Origin: Firmicutes bacterium UBA5493
GTDB lineage: Bacteria > Bacillota > Limnochordia > Darwinibacteriales > Darwinibacteriaceae
Assembly: GCA_002424045.1 (NCBI GenBank)
Contig: DIPH01000025.1
Coordinates: forward strand, 1 to 64,000
DNA length: 64,000 bases
Direction of reading: 5' to 3'
Part shown: in pieces, positions 26,577 to 34,611 of the stretch
How the letters are laid out: every line of letters starts with the position of its first letter
Numbering within the stretch: the stretch's first letter is position 1
Position numbers and translations under genes: made by a program
The notes under the pieces: model-generated
Seen by the model: the letters and a program-made list of their open reading frames with translations, nothing else
Database searches by the model: none
Told to the model about the DNA's origin: nothing

Positions 26577-27017
26577 TTAAAGCAGTTTCAGGATCAAAAC
26601 CTTGATCAAGGTCACAATAAAACCCGATAAAATACCAAAGACAATGACGGGACCAGCGATCACAAACATTTTTGCCGCCATCCCCAGCAAAACACCTTCC
26701 CTACGGAACTCCATAGCAGCAGACGTCATTGTATTGGCAAAACCCGTAATGGGAACTGCCGCTCCTGCACCACCCTTTTCTGCCAGTTCATCATAGACTC
26801 CAAAGGCCGTCAAGACGGTTCCTATCAGGATCATCACCGCTAATGTAACAGCAGAAGCTTCGGCTTTGGTATTTTCGACTTTGCTAGCAATGTTCAAGAC
26901 CACTTGTCCCACTGTACAGATAACTCCTCCTACAAAAAAAGCCCACAGCATATTCTTAAAGATGGGACGGGGTGGACTGTTGTCTTGCACCAGCTTTTGG
27001 TATTCCTGTGGTTTCAC
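26577..27017 (-). CDS. spoVAC: Stage V sporulation protein AC
   Basis: A 146 aa membrane protein with about four hydrophobic segments, containing 'MLWAFFVGGVICTVGQ' and 'ITGFANTMTSAAMEF', conserved in SpoVAC. In Bacillus SpoVAC forms a mechanosensitive channel in the spore inner membrane. The GTG start is 8 bases from AAGGAG. It heads a spoVAC-D-E unit preceded by a sigma-G-like promoter. Confidence 0.94.
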   Translation of the reverse strand: MKPQEYQKLVQDNSPPRPIFKNMLWAFFVGGVICTVGQVVLNIASKVENTKAEASAVTLAVMILIGTVLTAFGVYDELAEKGGAGAAVPITGFANTMTSAAMEFRREGVLLGMAAKMFVIAGPVIVFGILSGFIVTLIKVLILKLL

Positions 27018-27045
27018 CCTAGTCGCTCCTTCCGTTAACCATTCT

Positions 27046-27074
27046 TAGTATGCTGAACCTTTCCCAAACTATGC
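27046..27074 (-). promoter_or_regulatory. Sigma-G-type promoter of spoVAC-D-E
   Basis: On the minus strand GCATA (27070-27074) matches the sigma-G -35 consensus GHATR and CATACTA (27046-27052) matches the -10 consensus CATWHTA, with a 17-base spacer. It lies about 30 bases upstream of the spoVAC start and just after the terminator of the preceding operon. Forespore expression fits the role of SpoVA. Confidence 0.75.
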
Positions 27075-27109
27075 AAAAAACGGAGTACCGCCAATGGCAG
27101 CACTCCGTT
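27075..27109 (-). terminator. Terminator of the exbB-tonB-SLH operon
   Basis: AACGGAGT (27079-27086) and ACTCCGTT (27102-27109) form the base of a long stem, which continues inward through GCC/GGC pairing and is followed on the minus strand by six T. It lies about 20 bases after the SLH protein stop. Confidence 0.88.
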
Positions 27110-27130
27110 CCTTGTTTCAGTCTTCAATTT

Positions 27131-28261
27131 TTAGTTGCCACCAACAGACATGCTCATGCTGATGGCACCGATAATAGCACCAATGGCACCCAAAGCAATG
27201 CCGACGGTCGCCAATGTCTTGGCAGACTTCACATCTTGATCTGCAGTCGCCCGGTAGGCCTCAAAATCCTCTTCCAAGGTCTTAATCTGCCGCTCAAGAC
27301 GTTGTTCGCGAATCAAAGCTGCGTTGATTTGGGCATTGACATCTGTGGCTAGTTCTGTCTTGACCGTGTCCAGCCCAGAGGTATCTTCACGCAAGAGGGT
27401 GATATCTGCTTTAGCCTGTTCTAGCGTTGCTGCTAACTCCTCTCGATTTTGGGTTTCCCGCTGGAGCAAGACAGCCACATTTTGCAGATCTTTTTCGAGT
27501 TGCTGGTTGGTGCGTCTAAGTGTCTCCAATTCAGACGTTACTTGGCTGTCAGTTGCTTGTAGACTGGCAAAAACTGCACCTTTTTCTCCTGCCCAGTTTT
27601 CTAAATCATTGATGGCTTCAGCTTGGAGCAAGAGCTCTTTTTCTAACTGAATTACCGCATTGATCAATTCGTTTAGGCGTAGCTCATTTTCAGCCATGCG
27701 TAGCTCGTTTTCAGACTTATCCATCGTCTCTTCCATAGCCAGTTGGAGGCTTACAATACCCGCTTGAACCTCGGTTAAGCCATTTTGGAGTCCGGCTAGG
27801 TCATTCTCAATGCCTAACACCTGTTCTTCCAGATCTACTTGGGCACTTACTATTCTGTTCACTCGATCATCAGCGACCTTGGATTTGTCATCGATCATTT
27901 TTACTTGGTCACGGAGACTCTGCTGATCAGCATACCAGGTCGCCAAGTCTTCTTCAAAGCGGATCCGAAATTCGCTGATTTCGGTCAAATCACCGGAAGT
28001 GCCCCTAACACGGGAAACTTCAATGTCCTCTAACAGGCGATTGATCACATTGGCCAAGGCGTAGCGGTCGACTGCCCGAGAGCCCTGAAATGTGCCATCT
28101 TCAAACACCGTCAAGTACCCTCTCGTGACCGCACTGTTCACTGCGTGGTAAGCCCAGTGGTCAATGGGAACATCCGTAACGTTGGCCCACGCAGTTATGG
28201 GCAAAATCATATTAAGAAACAGTACGGCCACCAACCCATAGACAATTTTGTTCCTTTTCAT
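27131..28261 (-). CDS. SLH-domain, coiled-coil, C-terminal membrane-anchor protein (Omp-alpha-like)
   Basis: The ATG at 28261 follows GAGGAGG by 8 bases (an ATG at 28312 would overlap the upstream gene). The 376 aa product has a signal peptide (1-26, ending 'TAWA'), one SLH domain (about 28-72, 'DHWAYHAVNSAVTRGYL' and 'DGTFQGSRAVDRYALANVI'), a long alpha-helical coiled coil (about 100-345), and a hydrophobic, glycine-rich C-terminal segment (about 347-372, 'TVGIALGAIGAIIGAISMSM'). This order is that of Thermotoga Omp-alpha, which spans from cell wall to outer membrane. No porin barrel is present, unlike OmpM proteins. It is the last gene of the exbB-exbD-tonB operon, which supports an envelope-tethering role. 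The outer-membrane location is inferred. Confidence 0.75.
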   Translation of the reverse strand: MKRNKIVYGLVAVLFLNMILPITAWANVTDVPIDHWAYHAVNSAVTRGYLTVFEDGTFQGSRAVDRYALANVINRLLEDIEVSRVRGTSGDLTEISEFRIRFEEDLATWYADQQSLRDQVKMIDDKSKVADDRVNRIVSAQVDLEEQVLGIENDLAGLQNGLTEVQAGIVSLQLAMEETMDKSENELRMAENELRLNELINAVIQLEKELLLQAEAINDLENWAGEKGAVFASLQATDSQVTSELETLRRTNQQLEKDLQNVAVLLQRETQNREELAATLEQAKADITLLREDTSGLDTVKTELATDVNAQINAALIREQRLERQIKTLEEDFEAYRATADQDVKSAKTLATVGIALGAIGAIIGAISMSMSVGGN

Positions 28262-28274
28262 AAAATCAGCCTCC

Positions 28275-30308
28275 TCACCTTGATGGTTGAATGATGATAT
28301 CCTTATGTTCAATCACTAGAGACGGAGCCTCTCGGATCCCCTGCTTCGTGAATATCCGAACGTCATCCAACGTGACGTTTCCAAGGCCCTCTTTTTTGGC
28401 CCTAAAGTGAATTGTTACAAGGGTGCCATAGGACAATCCCAGTTCATTATCAGCTCCTCGATCTCCCTTGAGTCCAAGAACTTCGCCTGCTTTATTGGAG
28501 ACAGTAGGCATTTGCCAGGTACCGCCATCTACAAATAGCGTTCCTCTAGAGATATCAAGTGTCCTACCAACAATTTCCAGATGATCAGGGTCAAAGGAAA
28601 GATCCAAGTCTGCTCCTAGGAAACCCTCAAAGTTTGTGGCCCAAATGGGAAGCGAGAAGTAATCACCGGTCTGTACCGGACCTCCATGGACCACCTCCGG
28701 TTCTCCAACCCATACTTTAGGTATCAACTCCGGAATCGTAATATACATGTTCGCACCCTTAGTCTCGCCTCGTTCGTCGACATAGGTGAGAGAATAGGGC
28801 AAGAAGCGACTACCAAAGTCGCCAGCTTCTGGCTTCAACAACCATTTAAACGACACTTCTTGACCCGGTTCGATGGTGCTTGGGAATCGTTTGGTACTTT
28901 GCCCTGTCACCAATTCGAGTCCCATGAGAAGCTTAATCTCGAATATTCCTCCATAATATGGTGTACCGCCAACATTACGAATTACTGCTTTTGCTTCAAA
29001 GGTAGCCGGTTCGTAACGTTCATCTTTGATGCCTAGGGCAACAGGACCGCTAAACTGAACTTGTAGCTTGGCGGGGCTTAAGACCTGCACGTTCCGCCTT
29101 ACCCTGTTTGGTTCACTATTCTCCGCCGTCACCTCTACTTCGTAGGTAAACACTCCATCTGCGATTGAGTGGACTCCTACTTGCCAACCCGTCTGCTTCG
29201 TTTCACCTACCTGCAGATCATTGAGCCTAACCTTAGCAGGTGAGCCCACGACTTGTAAGCCTGGGGGCAATTTCAGCTCGGCAACCACATTCCGGGCATC
29301 CCCTTGTCCATCATTTTGTACATAGGCGATGATGGAAAATGTCTGAAACCCTTCAGGATCAGAGGTGATTTCCGCAGGTGAGGTAACACCTACGATCAAT
29401 TCACCTGGAGCAATCGTAACACCGCCCAGACCGTAATAGGACACAAAACTTCTTGCCTCTCCCGGTGCCAAGGATACCTGATCCCAGAAGAGAGCAATGG
29501 CACTGTCCAGCTCAAACTCGCCCGTGCGCTGGAAATCTCGACCGGGGGTAAAGTCAAAATTCCAAGGACTATCAGCTAAACTACCCCAATTGGTGAAGTA
29601 GACGCGGTCGGGGGTTGTGACACCTGGTCCCGTTAGTGTCCCCTGGGACATAACCTGGGGGTTAGCCAAGGAGTCAAAGGCCTGCCAAAACTGGGGCATA
29701 CTTTGGGCATAGTACACACTATCGGTGGTTATACCCCGATCATCAACCCGAAATGGGGCACCGTCATTGGCACCGAGCATGGTATCGAGCATCAGACGTA
29801 CACCAACCATATGAGGTTCAGAATCTATGTTCTCTACATGATATTCAATCTGGGCAGTATCTAAAAGACCCGTGGTGCTGCTTCTGGTCAGACTCAAAAC
29901 TTGCCACACCTGGACAGGACCCATTCTCCAGCTACTCTCTATTTTGCCATCCACAATGGTGGGAGGCTGAATCATCTCACCATAAAGGGCGCTAGAACCG
30001 GCCCGTCTATCAGTTTCGCCACCATAGACCCAATTTTGATTACCGACGCGAATTGTTGTATATGACGTCCAAGGGTCGTCACCGCCGTAGATTAAATGCT
30101 TGTTATTATCCGTAATTCGATCAGGATCTCCTCCAGTCGTACCTACCGAAAAACGTCCGGTATTTGTCTCTCCGGCATTCACGACAATGCGGATATACTC
30201 ATTATCAATCTGCACATTCGGTACTGCATCTAAGGCAGTCGCGATGAAGGAAACAGAAAGCGTGAGAGTGAGTACTCCGACTAAAGTAAGTAAAAACTTT
30301 CTGGGCAT
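28275..30308 (-). CDS. Large secreted protein with cohesin-like C-terminal domain
   Basis: The 677 aa product from the ATG at 30308 has a signal peptide (about 1-28). The N-terminal half (about 30-320) is beta-rich and I do not recognise it. Residues about 325-545 look like two CARDB/Ig-like modules ('YVQNDGQGDARNVVAELKLP' and 'AVIRNVGGTPYYGG'). The C-terminal 130 residues resemble a cohesin-type beta sandwich ('FSLPIWATNFEGFLGADLDL', 'LGLSYGTLVTIHFRAKKEG'). Such domains occur in cellulosome scaffolds but also in many unrelated surface proteins. It has no visible membrane anchor or sortase motif. It is encoded between tonB and the SLH protein, so it may work at the cell surface with them. Confidence 0.65.
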   Translation of the reverse strand: MPRKFLLTLVGVLTLTLSVSFIATALDAVPNVQIDNEYIRIVVNAGETNTGRFSVGTTGGDPDRITDNNKHLIYGGDDPWTSYTTIRVGNQNWVYGGETDRRAGSSALYGEMIQPPTIVDGKIESSWRMGPVQVWQVLSLTRSSTTGLLDTAQIEYHVENIDSEPHMVGVRLMLDTMLGANDGAPFRVDDRGITTDSVYYAQSMPQFWQAFDSLANPQVMSQGTLTGPGVTTPDRVYFTNWGSLADSPWNFDFTPGRDFQRTGEFELDSAIALFWDQVSLAPGEARSFVSYYGLGGVTIAPGELIVGVTSPAEITSDPEGFQTFSIIAYVQNDGQGDARNVVAELKLPPGLQVVGSPAKVRLNDLQVGETKQTGWQVGVHSIADGVFTYEVEVTAENSEPNRVRRNVQVLSPAKLQVQFSGPVALGIKDERYEPATFEAKAVIRNVGGTPYYGGIFEIKLLMGLELVTGQSTKRFPSTIEPGQEVSFKWLLKPEAGDFGSRFLPYSLTYVDERGETKGANMYITIPELIPKVWVGEPEVVHGGPVQTGDYFSLPIWATNFEGFLGADLDLSFDPDHLEIVGRTLDISRGTLFVDGGTWQMPTVSNKAGEVLGLKGDRGADNELGLSYGTLVTIHFRAKKEGLGNVTLDDVRIFTKQGIREAPSLVIEHKDIIIQPSR

Positions 30309-30325
30309 CCGCGCTCTTCCCCCCT

Positions 30326-31303
30326 CTATGGTGCGTTCAACCAATTAACCTCTCCGTATTCAACGTTGGAAACAAACCTATTATCCTCTCTACTAAAGAC
30401 AACAGCCACCTGCATACTGTAATCATAAGGTTGACTTGCAAACGTCCATAGACGTTCAATATATCGGACAGCCTGAAAGTCTAACCGTTCATCCCCTGAG
30501 GATTTCTCCAAAACCACATTCTGCAGAATTCCAGAGGCAGACACCTCAATGGCGATGAACACCACACCTTCAACCCCGTCATGCTCCGCATTTTTCGGGT
30601 ACATGGGCACGCCACCACCGCCGTGAAGTTCCCGGCCGCTTGCAGGTGGTGGAGGTGGAGGCGGAGCGGTTTCGGCTGTTCCTGAGCCAGATTCTATAAT
30701 CCCGGGCTCGTCACTTGCGCCCTGTGAGGCTGTTCCTGAGCCACTGGTCTGCGCAGGTGTCGGCCTTGCCTCTGGCTCTGGACGGGCTTCCGCGGGTGGT
30801 TCTACCACTTCTCGAGGCACGGCTTCCACAATGACCTCCGGTCCATCGGGGCTAGTGAGCAGTTCGCCTTGACTTGACGTGTCAGGAGCCACGGGCACCT
30901 CAGGAGCTTCAGGCACAGCTAGCTCGGGCCGGGCTTCAGGTTCGGGCACAATTTCGGGTTCTGGAATTGCTGGACTCGCTTGCTCAACCTGGGGTGCTGG
31001 GACTTGGGGCTCCTCGGGTTGGGCGCTCGCTTGTTCCTGAGGAGGTTCTTCCACCTGGGGTCTGGGCTCTGTTACTCTCGGAACCGTTGTCTGGGAGAGA
31101 CGATCAGTAACAGGAGATGGCCTTGGATTAACAGATGTCTCTACATGCATAACCTGAATAACCCCTCCCCCGGCCAATCCAGGAGTATCAACTTCTAGGA
31201 GGGAACTCAAATCGGGTATCGCGAAAAATAAAATAGCGTGGAGGACGACAGAAATCAATAAAAAACGATTTAGTCGTGACCCTTCACCATAAGGGTTTTG
31301 CAC
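30326..31303 (-). CDS. tonB: TonB-family energy transducer
   Basis: A 325 aa protein with a single N-terminal membrane helix (about 12-30, 'FLLISVVLHAILFFAIPDL'), a long Pro/Glu-rich periplasmic linker (about 60-225), and a C-terminal TonB domain (about 230-315, 'YPKNAEHDGVEGVVFIAIEV' with the usual 'SSGDERLDFQAVRYIERLW'). The proline-rich spacer normally spans the periplasm to an outer-membrane receptor. It is encoded just downstream of exbB and exbD. TonB proteins are unexpected in single-membrane Bacillota, so this supports an outer membrane. No TonB-dependent receptor is in this window. Confidence 0.85.
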   Translation of the reverse strand: MQNPYGEGSRLNRFLLISVVLHAILFFAIPDLSSLLEVDTPGLAGGGVIQVMHVETSVNPRPSPVTDRLSQTTVPRVTEPRPQVEEPPQEQASAQPEEPQVPAPQVEQASPAIPEPEIVPEPEARPELAVPEAPEVPVAPDTSSQGELLTSPDGPEVIVEAVPREVVEPPAEARPEPEARPTPAQTSGSGTASQGASDEPGIIESGSGTAETAPPPPPPPASGRELHGGGGVPMYPKNAEHDGVEGVVFIAIEVSASGILQNVVLEKSSGDERLDFQAVRYIERLWTFASQPYDYSMQVAVVFSREDNRFVSNVEYGEVNWLNAP

Positions 31304-31320
31304 ATCTCTCCCTCCTTCCC

Positions 31321-31725
31321 TTACATTCCTTGGTCAACTGCCAAACCTAATCTATAACCACCAACACCGCGAATATGATCTAGAGCCCTCACTACATGGT
31401 CGTATCGTACTTCCTTGTCTGCTTTGACAATAACGAAAATGTCAGGATTAACCCGCAATCTTTCGGCAAGGTGTTGTTCCAACTCTATGCCAGAAACCTG
31501 ACGGCCGGAAACGTAAAAGCCGCCAGACTTGTCCACAAGTACCTCAAAACTAGTGCTGGTTTGGGCACTTCCCGTTACCGCCCTAGGTAACTCCACATCT
31601 AATCCCATAGGCTCTGTCTTAATGGTCGAAAAAACCATAAAAAAGACCAGTAAGAAAAAGATCACATCAATCATGGGTGTGATATCTGGACTGCGACGCT
31701 GCCTTTTGGTGCGCTCAAAGTTCAT
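31321..31725 (-). CDS. exbD: Biopolymer transport protein ExbD/TolR
   Basis: A 134 aa protein with a short cytoplasmic N-terminus, one membrane helix (about 18-38) carrying the essential Asp ('DITPMIDVIFFLLVFFMVFS'), and a periplasmic domain with 'FVIVKADKEVRYDHVVRALD'. With ExbB it forms the proton-driven motor that energises TonB. It overlaps the exbB stop by one base and is followed by tonB after 17 bases. Confidence 0.93.
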   Translation of the reverse strand: MNFERTKRQRRSPDITPMIDVIFFLLVFFMVFSTIKTEPMGLDVELPRAVTGSAQTSTSFEVLVDKSGGFYVSGRQVSGIELEQHLAERLRVNPDIFVIVKADKEVRYDHVVRALDHIRGVGGYRLGLAVDQGM

Positions 31726-32339
31726 TAAAGCTCACTCCCTGCATCTAAGACATTCAGGAGCTCCGTGGATTTCTTGTTCATATCCGCTACCTGGTTGGTT
31801 ACAATGCTATTGAGGTAGGCAGTTAAGGCCATCGTTGGAACCGCGATAATCAAGCCCGTCGCAGTAGTTATCAGCGCTTCAGCTATACCAATGCTTAAGG
31901 CCGAAGCCTGTGTAACGCCTTCCATAGCGCCCATCACATTAAAACTGCCGATAATACCGGTTACAGTACCGAGGATCCCTAACAAAGGAGAGATTGTCAC
32001 AATGAGATCCAAAGCACCTAGACGCCGCTCCATTTTGTGAATCTCTTCGTGACCTGTCACTGACATATGCTCTTTTATCTCTTCGCGCCCTTGGTCATAG
32101 TGGGCTATTCCCGCAGCCAGCACCGCAGCCACAGGTCCTCTTGATTTTTTCGCAATTTGCATAGCTTCCAGAACTTTTCCCTGGCCTAGCGAAAGTTTAA
32201 TATCTTCTAAGAGGTCATCGGTGTCAATTCTTGAGCGCAACAAATACCACAATCTCTCGATCCCAATAGCCAAGGCAAAAATCGAGCATAGAAGCAATGG
32301 AATCATAACTGGACCACCAAGTACGAAAATTCTGAGCAT
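31725..32339 (-). CDS. exbB: MotA/TolQ/ExbB proton channel family protein
   Basis: A 204 aa protein with three membrane helices (about 3-23, 105-130, 150-175) and 'LGILGTVTGIIGSFNVMG' plus 'ALITTATGLIIAVPTMALTAYL', the conserved ExbB/TolQ helices. Gene order exbB-exbD-tonB supports ExbB rather than MotA. It is the first gene of a five-gene operon that includes the secreted cohesin-like and SLH proteins. Confidence 0.93.
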   Translation of the reverse strand: MLRIFVLGGPVMIPLLLCSIFALAIGIERLWYLLRSRIDTDDLLEDIKLSLGQGKVLEAMQIAKKSRGPVAAVLAAGIAHYDQGREEIKEHMSVTGHEEIHKMERRLGALDLIVTISPLLGILGTVTGIIGSFNVMGAMEGVTQASALSIGIAEALITTATGLIIAVPTMALTAYLNSIVTNQVADMNKKSTELLNVLDAGSEL

Positions 32340-32415
32340 ACATACCCCTCCGTTTACTTTCTAAAAAGAAATGCATTCTTTAATGTTCGACACTGCGGTG
32401 GAGATTCCTTGCTCC

Positions 32416-32445
32416 ATTACAGTTTCCGCCTACAACATTCGCCAA
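32416..32445 (-). promoter_or_regulatory. Possible promoter of the exbB operon
   Basis: On the minus strand TTGGCG (32440-32445) and TGTAAT (32416-32421) are spaced by 18 bases, about 75 bases upstream of exbB and just after the terminator of the GNAT gene. The match is moderate. The remaining leader to 32340 holds only the exbB ribosome site (GGAGGGG). Confidence 0.35.
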
Positions 32446-32467
32446 AACCCTCAGCTTATGGGGGGGT

Positions 32468-32496
32468 AAAAAAAAGAACCGCGAAATCGCGGTTCT
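32468..32496 (-). terminator. Terminator downstream of the GNAT gene
   Basis: AGAACCGCG (32475-32483) and CGCGGTTCT (32488-32496) form a 9-10 bp stem with a tight loop, followed on the minus strand by eight or nine T. It is 6 bases after the GNAT stop and isolates the exbB operon from the upstream genes. Confidence 0.93.
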
Positions 32497-32501
32497 AAAT
32501 A

Positions 32502-32927
32502 CTATACAGCCCATGGGTGAGTGTGCTTTAAAAACTGAGCTTTGGTAACACCCATCAGAAAGATCTCTTCTTCGGTGTCCCACTCCGTTAGACGATGCAA
32601 CCGGCCTTTTTTTCTAAAACCGGCCTTTTCATAACACCGCAGAGCACATGTGTTGCTGGCTTGAACGCGTAAATACACTCGGTTCAAGTTCATTTTGAGA
32701 AAAGCCTGTCCTAAAAGGGTAGTAACCGCGTCGGTTCCATAACCGTGGTTCTGCATCTCACCGTCGTAAATGTCAATCTTCAATTCAGCTTCACCACTTC
32801 GCCAAGCAATGTGATCCAGCTCAATCTCTCCAATAATCTGCTCATCCAAGAGAATGTGATAGTGCACCCGGTAACGATGTGGCCTCACTAATTCTAAAGA
32901 AATCTTGCCCCCCAATAATTGCGACAT
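32502..32927 (-). CDS. GNAT family N-acetyltransferase
   Basis: A 141 aa acetyl-CoA-dependent acyltransferase. The acetyl-CoA loop is 'QNHGYGTDAVTTLL' (Q-x-x-G-x-G type) and the C-terminal 'ASNTCALRCYEKAGFRKKGR' is the GNAT motif B. It resembles RimJ/RimL-type or SpeG-type acetyltransferases; the substrate is unknown. It lies downstream of the PHP gene and ends at a strong terminator. Confidence 0.85.
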   Translation of the reverse strand: MSQLLGGKISLELVRPHRYRVHYHILLDEQIIGEIELDHIAWRSGEAELKIDIYDGEMQNHGYGTDAVTTLLGQAFLKMNLNRVYLRVQASNTCALRCYEKAGFRKKGRLHRLTEWDTEEEIFLMGVTKAQFLKHTHPWAV

Positions 32928-33059
32928 CTGCCCAACTCCTCAAGTTCCGAATTAGCTTTGCGACTTCTAATTTTACGGTTTCGGAGATTCTCTTCAACGT
33001 ATTCGGGCAAAAAGGCCAATGCCCTGCAGGAAAAAATCGGAAGCAAGGCGGTGGAGCCT

Positions 33060-33884
33060 TCAGTGCCGTTTCTTACGCTCCGCTTTCAGATTCTGAAGCC
33101 AATTCCAGGGAATTGTGTGCTTTCCGATGTACACCTGGTCCTTGCCGCCTGGTCCATGGCAGTCTGAACCACCACTTGGAAGGAGCCCTTGTTCTCTAGC
33201 CACCTGCATGAAATGCCGCGTTTGCTCACCGTTATGACTATGATGAACTACCTCAAGACCCACGAGCCCCACGCCAATCAATGTAGGCAAAATGTTAAGG
33301 TTCTTGAGCAAACCGGGATGGGCCAAAACCGGCACACCACCAGCTTGGAGTATTAACTCCACCGCCTCCTCAGGGGCGAGTTTGGGTCGCTCCACATAAG
33401 CAGGGGCCCCTTGCCCAATATAGGTATCGAATGCTTCCTGCTTAGACCCTACAATCCCCTTTTCCACCAGAGCAGAAGCTATGTGGCTACGACTTAGTAC
33501 ATCCTTATGGGCAAATTTGCGTACATCTGCATGTTTCAAAACAATGCCTAGATTACAGAGTCTCTCTAACATCTTGTCCACACGGGCGATGCGTTCCTTT
33601 CTCAAAATGGTAAGTCTGCTCTGCAGAGGCTCATAATGGGGGTCGATCCAAAGTCCCACAATATGTACTTCCTCTCCATTTTCCGCTGCGGAGCTCAGCT
33701 CAATACCGGGAATCACATCTATGCTCGCCGGGGCACATCCAATAGCAGCGTCAATGGCGGCGGTTGTGTCATGGTCCGTGATAGCAATGGCAGAGAGCCC
33801 AATGTGGCTTGCCTGATTCACTAATTGTTCCGGCGTCCAAGTGCCGTCGGATTCAGTTGTATGTAAGTGTAAGTCGGCAAACAA
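33060..33884 (-). CDS. PHP-domain phosphoesterase (RNase AM/YciV type)
   Basis: A 274 aa protein with the PHP motifs 'DLHLHTTESDGTWTPEQL', 'AITDHDTTA', 'GIELSS', 'HIVGLW', 'HPGLL' and 'GSDCHG'. The family includes 3',5'-nucleoside bisphosphate phosphatase and the 5'-3' exoribonuclease RNase AM, so a nucleotide or RNA trimming role is likely. It follows sigF by 14 bases and may be read from the spoIIA operon promoter. Confidence 0.85.
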   Translation of the reverse strand: MFADLHLHTTESDGTWTPEQLVNQASHIGLSAIAITDHDTTAAIDAAIGCAPASIDVIPGIELSSAAENGEEVHIVGLWIDPHYEPLQSRLTILRKERIARVDKMLERLCNLGIVLKHADVRKFAHKDVLSRSHIASALVEKGIVGSKQEAFDTYIGQGAPAYVERPKLAPEEAVELILQAGGVPVLAHPGLLKNLNILPTLIGVGLVGLEVVHHSHNGEQTRHFMQVAREQGLLPSGGSDCHGPGGKDQVYIGKHTIPWNWLQNLKAERKKRH

Positions 33885-33898
33885 ACTAATCCTCTTTT

Positions 33899-34603
33899 CT
33901 ACAGCTCGTGCCGCAATTGGCGGATAATTCGAGCTTCTTTACGGGAGACTTGGGCCTGCGATACGCCCAGCTCTCTGGCGACTTCGCTTTGGCTCTTTTC
34001 TGCAAAATAACGAAGCAAGATGATCTGGCGTTCGTCCGGTGCCAAATTTTGGAGGGCATGTTTCAACATGAAACGTTCATGGCCCCCACTTGTGGCCACA
34101 AAGTCCTGAAACTCAGGAGCCTCTTCATCACCCTGGGTAATGCGGGCTTGTAAGGAATAGACTGGAGAAACGGCATCGAACGCACACACCACATCTTCCG
34201 GTTCCACTTCCAAATGGGCTGCAATCTCCGAAATGGTCGGGTTTCTACCCAGGGTTTGCGCAAGCATATCCTTAGCATGGAGGGCGTCGGAGGCAAGTCT
34301 TTTTGTCGAACGTCCCACTTGTAGGGTGGACGTCTGCCGTAGGTGTTGCTTAATCTCTCCCATGATCTTAGGGACAGCATAAGTGGAGAATCGCACATCG
34401 TATGTAAGGTCAAAGCCATTGATGGCCTTAAGCAGGCCCAAAGAGCCGATCTGTAAAAGGTCTTCATACTCTAAACCACGGTCCAAAAACCTTCGAGCTA
34501 TACTATGGACTAGGGGAAGATTGGCTTCTACCAACTCGTCGCGGGCTTTTTGATCGCCTTGGTGGGATTGGGAAATCAAGTGCCGAATCTGTTCCGTTTC
34601 CAT
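33899..34603 (-). CDS. sigF: RNA polymerase sporulation sigma factor SigF
   Basis: The forespore-specific sigma factor (SpoIIAC). The 234 aa protein has region 2 ('FLDRGLEYEDLLQIGSLGLL', 'FDLTYDVRFSTYAVPKIMGE'), region 3 and region 4 ('SQSEVARELGVSQAQVSRKE', a helix-turn-helix). The order spoIIAA-spoIIAB-sigF is as in Bacillus. SpoIIAB, encoded 8 bases upstream, holds it inactive. It would direct early forespore genes, including the later sigma-G needed for spoVA. Confidence 0.96.
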   Translation of the reverse strand: METEQIRHLISQSHQGDQKARDELVEANLPLVHSIARRFLDRGLEYEDLLQIGSLGLLKAINGFDLTYDVRFSTYAVPKIMGEIKQHLRQTSTLQVGRSTKRLASDALHAKDMLAQTLGRNPTISEIAAHLEVEPEDVVCAFDAVSPVYSLQARITQGDEEAPEFQDFVATSGGHERFMLKHALQNLAPDERQIILLRYFAEKSQSEVARELGVSQAQVSRKEARIIRQLRHEL

Positions 34604-34611
34604 GGCTATCC

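Noticed and set aside
32894..33019. Possible 41 aa ORF (TTG start, minus strand) between the PHP and GNAT genes
   Set aside because: The frame runs 126 bases and overlaps the GNAT start; it has no convincing ribosome site and no recognised family. It may be real, but the evidence is too weak to list as a gene.
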